Source: Levilactobacillus acidifarinae DSM 19394 = JCM 15949 (GTDB lineage: Bacteria > Bacillota > Bacilli > Lactobacillales > Lactobacillaceae). Taken from it: a stretch of 64,000 nucleotides of DNA. Positions within the stretch are counted from its first letter, which is position 1; every line of letters starts with the position of its first letter. Below the pieces are notes generated by a model. The model saw nothing but the letters and a program-made list of their open reading frames with translations. It ran no database searches and had not been told where the DNA came from. Shown here piece by piece: positions 38,699-47,042 of this stretch. The DNA lies in assembly GCF_001434835.1 (NCBI RefSeq), contig NZ_AZDV01000028.1, positions 85,695 through 149,694 on the forward strand, read 5' to 3'. A program made the position numbers and the translations under genes.

Positions 38699-40424
38699 CG
38701 ACAACATCCCCCTTCCGTAATTGTGAATCCAGAATTTCTTGGTAAGTTTTGTTCGTAGCCTTGAGTTCATCGTGCGTCCCTTGACCCACGATCTTCCCGC
38801 CGTCGATCACTAGGATTACGTCGGCATCGGCCACGGTGGAGACCCGTTGGGCGACGATCACGGTCACGCCGGCCTGAACCTGCGCGTCCTGACGTAATTG
38901 TTGCCGCAACAGCGCATCGGTCTTGAAGTCTAACGCGGAGAACGAGTCGTCAAAGACGTAGACGCTCGCTCGCTTCAAGATGGTCCGCGCAATCACTAAC
39001 CGTTGCCGTTGTCCCCCGGAGAAGTTGTCCCCGTTTTGTTCAACGACGGCGTCTAGTCCCCCGGTCTCCTTGACAAAGTCCGTGGCTTGCGCGACGTCGA
39101 GGGCGTGCCAAATCTGGTCGTCGGTCGCATCGGCCTTGGCCGTCACCATGTTACTGCGGATGGTCCCCGCAAACAGGACGGCCTTTTGTTGGGTAATGGA
39201 TACCGCTTGGTGCAATTCGCGTTGACTCACCGCGGGGAGTGCCACGCCGTTCAGGCGAATTTGGCCGCTTTCGGGATCAAATAACCGGGGAATCAGGTTG
39301 ACCAGCGTCGATTTACCCGAGCCGGTCCCCCCGATAATCGCCACGGTTTGTCCCGCCTTGGCGCGGAAGTGCACGTCGGCCAAGGCCAACTTCTCCGCCC
39401 CCGTGTAACGGAAGTCCACGTGGTCAAACTCTAAGCTGACCGGACCGTCCGGTAACGTCACGGGTTGGTCGGCATCGTTGATTTTGGACTTTAAATCCAT
39501 GACTTCGTTAATCCGCGCCGCCGAGGCTTGGGCCCGGGGAACGAAAACAAAGACCATCGACACCATCATGAAACTGATCAGGATTTGGGTGGCGTACGTC
39601 ATGAATGCCACCAGGTTCCCTACTTCCAAGGCCTGGTGCGCAATCAATTGTCCCCCGTACCAGACGATTCCGATGTTGGTTCCACTAATAATCAGCGTGA
39701 TCACCGGGAACATTAACGAAACGATCATGAAAACTTTAATCCCCGTTTGGGTGTAGTCTTGGTTGGCCCCTTCGAAACGGTCCTGTTCAAACTTGTCTTG
39801 GTTGAAGGCCCGAATAACCCGAACCCCGGTCAAGCCTTCGCGAAAGATTAAGTTAATGCGGTCAATCTTCTTTTGTAAGCTCTTAAATAACGGCACCGCG
39901 AAATACATGACCACAATGGTAAAGAGGGCCAAGACGGGTAACGCCACTAAGAAGACCAGCGTGAGGCGCGGACTCTTTAAGTACGCCAAGATACCGGCCC
40001 CAATTAACATAATGGGTGCCATTAACATCATCCGTAACATTTGAACCATCACGTTTTGAATTTGAACCACGTCGTTAGTCGTCCGCGTAATCAAAGACGC
40101 GTTCCCAACGGTTTCGAACTCTTCCGTAGACGACAGGGTGACCTTCTTGAAGAGGTTCGTTCGGATTCGCTGCCCCATCTTCTGGGATTGCGTGGCGGCG
40201 TAATAAACGTTGCCGGCCGCGCCCAGCACCCCGATGAAGCTCAGCAGAAGCATCTGCCCCCCGGTACGCCAGATGTACCCAATGTCGTTGTTCGCAATCC
40301 CCTTATCAATGATATTGGAGGTTAACGTGGGTAACGACAGGTCACAGGCAACTTGAATCATCATAAAGCCCACTGCCAGGACTACTGCCCACCAGTCCAG
40401 GTGTTTTCGGGCAAGTCGCATCAT
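38691..40424 (-). CDS. ABC exporter, half-transporter with degenerate catalytic site
   Basis: First subunit of the heterodimer, 577 residues, with six membrane helices and an ATPase domain. Walker A is GGTGSGKST and the signature is FSGGQRQRL. Walker B reads VYVFDDSFSALD: aspartate replaces the catalytic glutamate, as in LmrC, BmrC and TM287. Together with the ISQGQ of its partner this gives one degenerate and one consensus ATP site, typical of heterodimeric exporters. The ATG follows AGAAGG. The two genes form a short operon. Confidence 0.92.
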   Translation of the reverse strand: MMRLARKHLDWWAVVLAVGFMMIQVACDLSLPTLTSNIIDKGIANNDIGYIWRTGGQMLLLSFIGVLGAAGNVYYAATQSQKMGQRIRTNLFKKVTLSSTEEFETVGNASLITRTTNDVVQIQNVMVQMLRMMLMAPIMLIGAGILAYLKSPRLTLVFLVALPVLALFTIVVMYFAVPLFKSLQKKIDRINLIFREGLTGVRVIRAFNQDKFEQDRFEGANQDYTQTGIKVFMIVSLMFPVITLIISGTNIGIVWYGGQLIAHQALEVGNLVAFMTYATQILISFMMVSMVFVFVPRAQASAARINEVMDLKSKINDADQPVTLPDGPVSLEFDHVDFRYTGAEKLALADVHFRAKAGQTVAIIGGTGSGKSTLVNLIPRLFDPESGQIRLNGVALPAVSQRELHQAVSITQQKAVLFAGTIRSNMVTAKADATDDQIWHALDVAQATDFVKETGGLDAVVEQNGDNFSGGQRQRLVIARTILKRASVYVFDDSFSALDFKTDALLRQQLRQDAQVQAGVTVIVAQRVSTVADADVILVIDGGKIVGQGTHDELKATNKTYQEILDSQLRKGDVVDA

Positions 40425-40591
40425 TTGATTTTGGCCTTCTTTCTCATAGGTTTGTTAACAATGCTGACAAAAATTGCATATGCGACAATTATACTCGTCT
40501 CTTTAACGTTTGCAATCATCAATGATTCCGGTGAGACTGGTAATCCGGTCAAAATTTGTTACAATGTAAGCACCGAAGGGAGCAAAGACTT

Positions 40592-40921
40592 GTGGCTAGT
40601 AATTCTGATTCGATTTATAACGTTTTAACCTATATTCACCGACATCCGCAACGCGTTGATTTCATCGCGCAACGCAACAGTAACGTGGTCTCAATCGGGG
40701 TTCCCGATACGGTCCCCGTGGCCAACGTCGAGCTGTACTTCCCCACGGATCGTTTAGTGGTCAACCGCTTGGATGAGGACTTTTTAGCCATGCACGGCGA
40801 CCTGTTAAACGACTTCTTCGACCGGACCCGCAGCTCCAAACTGGACTACCAAGACGTGTGGGTCACCACGGGCTACGTTCCCGGCCAACACGCTTACCTA
40901 GTTGAATTATCCTTTGAATAA
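40592..40921 (+). CDS. Hypothetical protein, 109 residues
   Basis: I do not recognise this protein. It is soluble and acidic, with an N-terminal helix (SIYNVLTYIHRHPQRVDFI), a proline/valine-rich middle and a C-terminal GYVPGQHAYLVELSFE. There are no cysteines and no membrane segments. The start is GTG at 40592 with AGGGAG 9 bases upstream; TACAAT about 30 bases before is a likely -10. Codon use resembles the neighbours. It is a single gene, divergent from the ABC exporter and ended by its own terminator. It could be a small Lactobacillaceae-specific protein. Confidence 0.72.
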   Translation: MASNSDSIYNVLTYIHRHPQRVDFIAQRNSNVVSIGVPDTVPVANVELYFPTDRLVVNRLDEDFLAMHGDLLNDFFDRTRSSKLDYQDVWVTTGYVPGQHAYLVELSFE

Positions 40922-40926
40922 GTCAC

Positions 40927-40970
40927 GAAAAGGCACCGCACGAGTTTACGACTCTTGCGGTGCCTATTTT
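40927..40970. terminator. Bidirectional terminator
   Basis: AGGCACCGCA (40931-40940) and TGCGGTGCCT (40956-40965) form a perfect 10-bp stem extended by GAGT/ACTC. It lies between convergent genes and has T-rich sequence on the plus side. Confidence 0.85.
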
Positions 40971-40975
40971 GATGG

Positions 40976-41179
40976 TTAACTAAAGATGGCTTTAGAGGCC
41001 CACAGTCCCCCGACGACCAACACGGCGACGATAAAGAACTTAAAGAGTGCCGCGAAGGCCACCAGGACGATGGCTCCAATCACCAGAGTCCCCACTAGGC
41101 CTAACAGCCAACCGGCTAGCCCAAAGACGAGCCGTAAAATGGGAAACAGAAGTAACAATAATAAGAGACCCAGAATCAT
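40976..41179 (-). CDS. Small hydrophobic membrane protein, 67 residues
   Basis: A 67-residue peptide with two to three strongly hydrophobic segments (LGLLLLLLLFPILRLVFGLA, LLGLVGTLVIGAIVLVAF and FFIVAVLVVGGLW). The ATG follows AGGGGGG by a suitable distance, and it has a terminator, so it is probably a real gene. It resembles small conserved membrane proteins of lactobacilli with no assigned role. A type I toxin-like function is conceivable but nothing shows an antisense RNA. Confidence 0.65.
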   Translation of the reverse strand: MILGLLLLLLLFPILRLVFGLAGWLLGLVGTLVIGAIVLVAFAALFKFFIVAVLVVGGLWASKAIFS

Positions 41180-41266
41180 GCTGATCCCCCCTCACACTAA
41201 TTTAGGTCTACCCCGTAGTGTACACGATTCCGGCTTAAAAAGCACTTAACCCCTGAGGGTCTGGTC

Positions 41267-42391
41267 TTACGCCGTCGTAATCTGCATCCGTCCGTTTTGC
41301 TTAGAATGGTACAGATTGGCGTCAACTCGCTTGTAAAAGTCTAACGGGTTGCGATCCTTGACGGTTAAGCCCGAAACCCCAATCGATAAGGTAACCTCGA
41401 GTGTTTGATCGTTGTAGGTGATCTGGTTCTTGGCGACGGCGTCAAAAATCTGTTGAGCAATTGGTTGAGCCTGTTCCATCGTATAATTCGGTAAGAGGAC
41501 GTTAAATTCCTCGCCCCCGTTTCGATACAAGATAATCCGCGGATCGATTTGTTTTAACGCCGCACTCGCCGTTTTGGCCACGCCCTTTAGCACTTCGTCC
41601 CCGGCTAAATGACCGTAGGTGTCGTTAACGTGCTTAAAGTGATCAATGTCAAACATGATCATCGATAAATTACGGTGCTGCGAGACGCTGTGGTAAAACA
41701 GGTACCCGATGGCTCGGTCGTAAGCCGCATAATTCTGCACGTTGGTTAAGGCGTCCCAGTTAGCCGACTGGAACAGCCGGTCCTTAATGCGCCGGTCCTT
41801 ATCTTGAATCTTAAAGTACCCGTACATCAGCACGGCCAAAATGGCGAAGTTTAAGAGTTCTTCGCCCACGGTCGTCCAGGCGAGATTCAAGCGAATTTTG
41901 ACCACGATCCACAGAATGGTGGCGTTGACCATGGCTAACGACATGTAGCGCGTAAACGGCCAGCGCCACATGTGAACACTTTGAACGTGGGATTCCACGT
42001 AGAATAACGCAAAGACCCCCGTGTAAAACCACGATAGTGGCTGATCCACGTTACCATTAATTAACATAAAACCAATCCCAAAGATCACAATTAACCAATA
42101 CGGAATCCGAATTTGTAAGAAATAAGCGGCAAAAACTAAAATTAATAGTTGAAAGTTCATAAACGTCCAGGATAAATGACTATCCCGAACTAATAATTGT
42201 AACGCAAAAATGGCCGCCCCGGAACACAGGGCCCCGACCCACGCCTGAACGCGTTTCACGTTAACCGGTTTACTCTGCGATTCAATCTTCGTGGTAATCC
42301 AGTTAAAGATTGACCAGTAGAGCGTGATGACCCCTAGGACAAAGAAAATACTCGTAATAAAGGGTGGTACCAGCCACATTGACCAAGTCAT
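41267..42391 (-). CDS. Membrane GGDEF protein, probable diguanylate cyclase
   Basis: The 374-residue protein has about six membrane helices (about 8-185) and a C-terminal GGDEF domain (about 205-374). The active-site motif is GGEEF (292-296), an accepted active variant. The metal aspartate lies in MFDID (246-250) and the GTP-binding N256/D257 in HVNDTYGH. The inhibitory RxxD I-site upstream of the motif is absent (the positions read DPRIILYRN). The sensing region resembles no named domain I can assign. It is transcribed away from the EAL gene, with which it likely forms a c-di-GMP pair. Confidence 0.92.
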   Translation of the reverse strand: MTWSMWLVPPFITSIFFVLGVITLYWSIFNWITTKIESQSKPVNVKRVQAWVGALCSGAAIFALQLLVRDSHLSWTFMNFQLLILVFAAYFLQIRIPYWLIVIFGIGFMLINGNVDQPLSWFYTGVFALFYVESHVQSVHMWRWPFTRYMSLAMVNATILWIVVKIRLNLAWTTVGEELLNFAILAVLMYGYFKIQDKDRRIKDRLFQSANWDALTNVQNYAAYDRAIGYLFYHSVSQHRNLSMIMFDIDHFKHVNDTYGHLAGDEVLKGVAKTASAALKQIDPRIILYRNGGEEFNVLLPNYTMEQAQPIAQQIFDAVAKNQITYNDQTLEVTLSIGVSGLTVKDRNPLDFYKRVDANLYHSKQNGRMQITTA

Positions 42392-42693
42392 TTAATCAGA
42401 CTCCTCATAGGTTCTAACCAACAATTACCAACTCTTCTAATTAATCCGATATCTAAATAATTAAACCTAACAATCAAACTAACCACTTTAAACCCCTTCG
42501 AGTTGACTAACTACTTCTACTATAAATCAATCCATATAATAAAACCATAAAAATTTATATAATATATTATGTTAGGTGACTGTGCATTAGCTCAATCATG
42601 AACATTCCCTCGAAATGTTAAACTCCCCCTATTGTTCCCCTCAAAAATACAGTATGATGGTAAGTGAAAATGCATGTAAGGAGGAATTGCGCC
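42392..42693. other. AT-rich divergent promoter region between GGDEF and EAL genes
   Basis: 302 bp, very AT-rich (for example AATTTATATAATATATTATG). TATGAT at 42653-42658 is a plausible -10 for the EAL gene. No riboswitch fold or small gene was recognised. Confidence 0.5.
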
Positions 42694-43368
42694 ATGTACC
42701 GTTACTTTTTACAGCCGCAACTTGACGTTTCCAACAACTCACCTATCGGTTATGAGTTGCTCATTCGCCAAAAAACGGCTGACAAATGGGTCTTACCCCA
42801 TAATTTTGCGTCAATTCCGATTGACGTCCAAGCGGATCTCATCCGCCGGACCGCGCAAAAACTCATGTTAAAGATTGGCTCCGTGTCTTTTAACACTAAC
42901 CGTAGTCAGTTTATCGATAATACCATTGCGCAGGCGATTTTAACCGCCCAACAACATATTTATCCCCTGAATTTGGTCTTAGAGGTCACCGAAGAGGTCA
43001 CCGATGACGACATTACGGACCAACAAATCATCGACCAGGTTCGCTTCTTCGACCAACACGGGATTCAGCTTAGCCTGGACGACGTGGGGACCGGGGTCAA
43101 CACCTACGATCACCTGGAACCGGTGCTCCCCTACGCCAGCGAAATCAAGTTCGCGATGCAGAATTTCCGGCAAGAAAAACGGGAGGCCGAGATTCCGGCC
43201 AACCTAAAGTTCTGGAAACAGGTCGCCGACCAACACAACCTCCGCTTGATTCTTGAAGGCGTGGAAAATCAGGAAGAACACGACATGGCCAACGACTTAC
43301 AAATTGACCTTCGCCAGGGCTGGTTCTACGGCAAGCCCCACCTATTCAAGTTGGACCCGACCGACTAA
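42694..43368 (+). CDS. EAL-domain protein, probable c-di-GMP phosphodiesterase
   Basis: A stand-alone EAL domain of 224 residues, no membrane segment. The name motif is ELL (residues 21-23 in YELLIR) instead of EAL. Most metal and catalytic residues are recognisable: N67 (SFNTN), E97 (VLEVTEE), D129-D130 (LSLDDVGTG), K152 (EIKFA) and E188 in EGVE, with the C-terminal QGWFYGKP. So activity is plausible but not certain; a c-di-GMP-binding effector is the alternative. The ATG at 42694 follows AAGGAGG; the in-frame upstream ATGs are not used. Confidence 0.9.
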   Translation: MYRYFLQPQLDVSNNSPIGYELLIRQKTADKWVLPHNFASIPIDVQADLIRRTAQKLMLKIGSVSFNTNRSQFIDNTIAQAILTAQQHIYPLNLVLEVTEEVTDDDITDQQIIDQVRFFDQHGIQLSLDDVGTGVNTYDHLEPVLPYASEIKFAMQNFRQEKREAEIPANLKFWKQVADQHNLRLILEGVENQEEHDMANDLQIDLRQGWFYGKPHLFKLDPTD

Positions 43369-43370
43369 AG

Positions 43371-43416
43371 AATGGCACCTGACCATCACCGTTTGTGATG
43401 GCCAGGTGCCATTTTA
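43371..43416 (+). terminator. EAL gene terminator
   Basis: AATGGCACCTG(A)CCATCAC pairs with GTGATGG(C)CAGGTGCCATT around CGTTT, ending in TTTT. It follows the stop by two bases. Confidence 0.92.
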
Positions 43417-43464
43417 ACGTAATTGATAAATAAATCAAGCCTTAATTTAATGGGTTAACCATTT

Positions 43465-44514
43465 TTATTGGCCATTTCCCGGTCCGCCAGCCGCTGTGGC
43501 GGTCGTTTCTCCGGTCTGATCCGTGCTACCGGTACTATCGGTCCCCGTCACGTTCGCAATGGTGCCCGTGGTGGCATGGCTTAGACCCAGGCCCCGCCGA
43601 ATAAAGTTGGTCACCCGCTGGAGTTCGCTGGTCGTTGCCACCTCCATACTCTGTCCATTAATGGTCTCACCAGTCCCTTGAATGTGGGTGGTCTTGATGT
43701 GCTTGATCGCCGCACGATAATTCTGGGCCAGCGCCGTTAAATCGTTAAAGGTCAGATCAGTTTGAGTCTGCTTGGATAACGAGCTGATAAAGTCCGCGTT
43801 CAGTAACGTCGAGATGGAGTTGGATTGCTTAAGGAGGGCCATAATGACCTTGCGTTGGCGCGTCTGTCGCCCGTAATCGCCCTGCGGATCGTCATCGCGC
43901 ATCCGTGAGTAGGCCAACGCTTTCTTACCATTCATGTGGGTGGTGACGCCCTTCTTAAAGGTATACCCGCCGTAACTAAAACTTAGGGTCGGCTTCAGCG
44001 TCACGCCCCCCACTTCGTTGATAATTTTTTCCATGCCCCCCATGTTAATAATGGCGTAAAAGTCGATGGGCACGGTCAGCATCTTTTGAACCGTGGTGAT
44101 GGCCGTCTTGGACTTGCCCCAAGCGTAGGCCGCGTTGATTTTCGCCGGTGATTGACTTTCGTATCCCGGAATATTCACGGCCGTATCCCGCGGAATGCTG
44201 GTAATGGTGGTCTTATTAGTTTGTGGGTTAATGGTCACGACCATCATGCTATCGGTCCGTCCCTGAAAGGTTCGCCCTAACGCCCCAGTATCGGTCCCCA
44301 TGAGTAGAATAGAAATCGGTTTTTTCTGGGCTAATTGGCGGTTAACGTTCCGTAACTTGCTCACGCCGGACGCCTGGTACGATCCCTTCACCGAATTCTG
44401 GAGGCTGTGATACTTATGCATCCCGTACGCACTGCCCCCAATCAGGAGTGCCAGAATCAAGAAGAGCACCGTTTTTAAAACTGGATGCCGTTTTTTTAGT
44501 CGTTTACGTTGCAT
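43465..44514 (-). CDS. LytR-CpsA-Psr (LCP) family wall polymer ligase
   Basis: LCP enzymes attach teichoic acid or polysaccharide to peptidoglycan at the outer membrane face. The 349-residue protein has a short basic N-terminus, one membrane segment (VLKTVLFLILALLIGGSAYG) and an LCP domain with ISILLMGTDTG, the arginine/aspartate motif GRTDSMMVVTI and SIPRDTAV. The C-terminal 35 residues are Thr/Gly/Ser-rich without a cell-wall anchor and are probably unstructured. It is monocistronic; TATAAT on the minus strand at 44585-44590 may be its -10. Confidence 0.93.
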   Translation of the reverse strand: MQRKRLKKRHPVLKTVLFLILALLIGGSAYGMHKYHSLQNSVKGSYQASGVSKLRNVNRQLAQKKPISILLMGTDTGALGRTFQGRTDSMMVVTINPQTNKTTITSIPRDTAVNIPGYESQSPAKINAAYAWGKSKTAITTVQKMLTVPIDFYAIINMGGMEKIINEVGGVTLKPTLSFSYGGYTFKKGVTTHMNGKKALAYSRMRDDDPQGDYGRQTRQRKVIMALLKQSNSISTLLNADFISSLSKQTQTDLTFNDLTALAQNYRAAIKHIKTTHIQGTGETINGQSMEVATTSELQRVTNFIRRGLGLSHATTGTIANVTGTDSTGSTDQTGETTATAAGGPGNGQ

Positions 44515-44788
44515 GTTGCCACCCTTTCAGCCACGGGTCCCCTTCACCGCGGAACATTTAATCTAAAATTGATTGAACCCGTCCATTATAAACGGCATTT
44601 CTTAACGCTTCCTAAGTCCCGGTTCGACTTAAGAAATTCCCAAGGTTTCGTCCTCAATAGCCATTACGATTAAGGGCTAAAACTAAACCGTCGTTTAAAC
44701 CGCTGCTTAAAATTAAAATACGATTAAATCAATTACAATATTCTAATTTTATTTCGAGTGCCTGTCAAGTTTCTCCGGTTCTCACGGG
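44515..44788. other. Intergenic region between ktrA and the LCP gene
   Basis: About 274 bp without a gene. It contains a minus-strand TATAAT at 44585-44590, 70 bases before the LCP start, and an AT-rich stretch around 44690-44760. Nothing else was recognised. Confidence 0.5.
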
Positions 44789-44826
44789 CAAAAAAACGGT
44801 TCAGCAACTTAGATTGCTGAACCGTT
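44789..44826 (-). terminator. ktrBA operon terminator
   Basis: AACGGTTCAGCAA and TTGCTGAACCGTT form a 13-bp stem; on the minus strand seven T follow. It lies 4 bases after the ktrA stop. Confidence 0.92.
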
Positions 44827-44830
44827 TTGG

Positions 44831-45502
44831 TTATTTTTTAAGGGTCTCGTCTAACGCTTCAACCTGCTTGACCGGGCCGACCACGGTCAAAACGTCGTGC
44901 AGGCGCACAACTGCCGTGGGATCCGGCGATATATCGATCTTCGGTCCCCGCTGAATGGCAATCACGGTCAAATCAAACCGCTGCCGGAGATTCAGCTGGA
45001 TCAAGTTCTGGTCCACGAAGGTCGGATCGGTAATGACCACTTCGGCTAACGTGTAGTCTTCACTCAGGTCGATGAAGTTCAAGATGTGATTCGACAAGAG
45101 TTTACGGGCAATACCGCGTCCCATGTCCCGTTCGGGGAAGACCACCTGATCGGCCCCGACGCGCTGCAGTACCCGACCGTGATCACTGGTTTCGGCCTTG
45201 GCAATCACTTTTTTGGCGCCCTGTTCCTTCGCTAATAAGGTCGTTAGGATGCTGGCTTCCATGTTATTGCCGATACCAATGATCACGTAGTCAAAGGTAT
45301 CGATGTTTAAACGCCGCAGGACTTCTTCGTCCCGGGTATCGGCAATCAACGTCTGCGTCGCCACGTCGATCAACTCGTTGACCCGTTCCTCATGAATATC
45401 GACGGCCAGCACGTCTTGGTGCATATCCGCGAGCGTGCGCACCACGGCCTCACCAAATCGTCCTAGACCCAATACGGCAAAGTTCTTCTTCAATTTCGCC
45501 AC
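44831..45502 (-). CDS. ktrA: Potassium uptake regulatory subunit KtrA
   Basis: Cytoplasmic RCK ring protein gating KtrB. The 223-residue product has the N-terminal Rossmann nucleotide-binding motif VLGLGRFGEAVVRTL and an acidic residue after beta 2 (VDIHEE), then an RCK_C domain (about 140-223), which in homologues binds c-di-AMP. It overlaps nothing but follows ktrB by 3 bases, so the two are co-translated. Confidence 0.94.
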   Translation of the reverse strand: MAKLKKNFAVLGLGRFGEAVVRTLADMHQDVLAVDIHEERVNELIDVATQTLIADTRDEEVLRRLNIDTFDYVIIGIGNNMEASILTTLLAKEQGAKKVIAKAETSDHGRVLQRVGADQVVFPERDMGRGIARKLLSNHILNFIDLSEDYTLAEVVITDPTFVDQNLIQLNLRQRFDLTVIAIQRGPKIDISPDPTAVVRLHDVLTVVGPVKQVEALDETLKK

Positions 45503-45505
45503 TCC

Positions 45506-46861
45506 TTAACCAATTAAGACGTTTTCTTCCGGATACCGGATGCGACTGACCTTGGTCTGCCGCTTCGATAACGAGTACAGGGACGTAAAGATCCCGACCC
45601 GCCCGATAAACATCAATAAAATAATAATTAATTTACCAATGACGCTTAAATGCGGGGTCAATCCCAGGCTCAGCCCCACGGTGCCAAACGCCGATAAGAC
45701 CTCAAACACGATGTATTCCAGGCCGTATCCCCGGGGAATCTTTTCGGTCTGGGTCAGAATCAACGTCGCCACGGTAATGACGATACTGGCCAGAAAGACC
45801 AGTAGCAAGGCCCGGCTAATATTGGCTTGGCTGAATCGGCGGTGACTAAATTCAACGTCGTCCTTGCCCCGTAACTGTGCAATACTCTGGAGCATCAGGA
45901 CCCCGAACGTCGTGGTTTTGATCCCCCCGGCGGTTGACCCGGGCGTCCCCCCGACAAACATCAGAATCATCAAGAGAAAAATACTCCCCGCGTGTAACGA
46001 TTCAGTCGGTAGCGTCACGATTCCGGCCGTGCGGGGCGTCACGCTCAAAAACAGCGTGTTAACTACCCGATTGATCCAGGTGGGGTTCCCGGGGATGCAA
46101 GCCAAATTCCCTTCCGTTACTAGCAACGCCAAGAACCCGACCACGAACAGGGTCCCCGTGGTGACCAACGTGAGTTTGGAATTCAGGCTCAACCGGTGGC
46201 GTTCGTGATACAACAAGACGTCCCGCCACACGAGAAAACCGAGGCCCCCACCGACGATCAAGACGATCGTCACTAAGATCACGTAGGTGTCATCCCGAAA
46301 AGCCATCAGACTATTACCAAAGACGTCAAACCCCGCGTTACAAAACGACATGACCGAATGGTAAACCGAGACGTACAAGCCGTGCCGCCACCCGAAACGG
46401 GGAATAAAATCGACCGCTAGTAAAGCGACGCCCCCCAGTTGAAAGATAGCGGAGAGTTGAACCACGTACTTCATCACGCTTTTGGTATCGCTGAGGTTTT
46501 CCAGATTCAACGACTCTTTGACCATTAACTGAGTCGACAGTCCCATGTGGCGGTGGCGCCGAATCAGGTTAAAGAGGAGCACGGCAAACGTCATGTAACC
46601 CAAAGCCCCCACTTCGGCCATCCCCAGGATCACGAGTTGCCCGAAGACCGACCAGTGCGCCGCCGTGTTGACCACGGTGAGCCCCGTAATACAGGTTGCC
46701 GAAGCCGCCGTGAACAGCACATCGATCAGCGGGGTTCCCTGGCCCGTGCGTGTGGCCGCCGGTAAGCTCAACAGGATGGTCCCGACCGCAATGATCAGGA
46801 TGAACCCAAACACCATCTTCTTCGACAGCGTATCTAAAAATTTTAAATGCCAAATACTCAT
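45506..46861 (-). CDS. ktrB: Potassium transporter, KtrB/TrkH family
   Basis: Membrane channel-like K+ transporter, 451 residues. The four pore-loop segments are recognisable: ATCITGLTVVNTA, SFCNAGFDVFGNS, TPRTAGIVTL and SAFGTVGLSLG, each with its filter glycine. About eight membrane helices plus pore helices are predicted. It starts ATG and is upstream of ktrA in the same operon. No ydaO-type riboswitch was seen in the short upstream gap. Confidence 0.94.
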   Translation of the reverse strand: MSIWHLKFLDTLSKKMVFGFILIIAVGTILLSLPAATRTGQGTPLIDVLFTAASATCITGLTVVNTAAHWSVFGQLVILGMAEVGALGYMTFAVLLFNLIRRHRHMGLSTQLMVKESLNLENLSDTKSVMKYVVQLSAIFQLGGVALLAVDFIPRFGWRHGLYVSVYHSVMSFCNAGFDVFGNSLMAFRDDTYVILVTIVLIVGGGLGFLVWRDVLLYHERHRLSLNSKLTLVTTGTLFVVGFLALLVTEGNLACIPGNPTWINRVVNTLFLSVTPRTAGIVTLPTESLHAGSIFLLMILMFVGGTPGSTAGGIKTTTFGVLMLQSIAQLRGKDDVEFSHRRFSQANISRALLLVFLASIVITVATLILTQTEKIPRGYGLEYIVFEVLSAFGTVGLSLGLTPHLSVIGKLIIILLMFIGRVGIFTSLYSLSKRQTKVSRIRYPEENVLIG

Positions 46862-46999
46862 TATCTATTCCAGTCCTATATTCCAATCTACTCCCCCCAG
46901 CTTAAGCCCGGACTACCGCCAAAAGCAAGCACATTTTGAATCGGGAGCAGAATTCATCAGCCCCCCACATTGATTTCTTAATTTCGCGCAAATTTCTGC

Positions 47000-47034
47000 A
47001 AAAAAATGACCACTCCCTCACCGGGACTGGTCAT
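47000..47034 (-). terminator. Aldo/keto reductase gene terminator
   Basis: ATGACCA (47006-47012) and TGGTCAT (47028-47034) pair, followed on the minus strand by TTTTTT. Confidence 0.8.
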
Positions 47035-47042
47035 GATTAAGG

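Noticed and set aside
46862-47042. c-di-AMP (ydaO) riboswitch before ktrB
   Set aside because: The gap is only about 180 bp, contains another terminator and shows no such fold.
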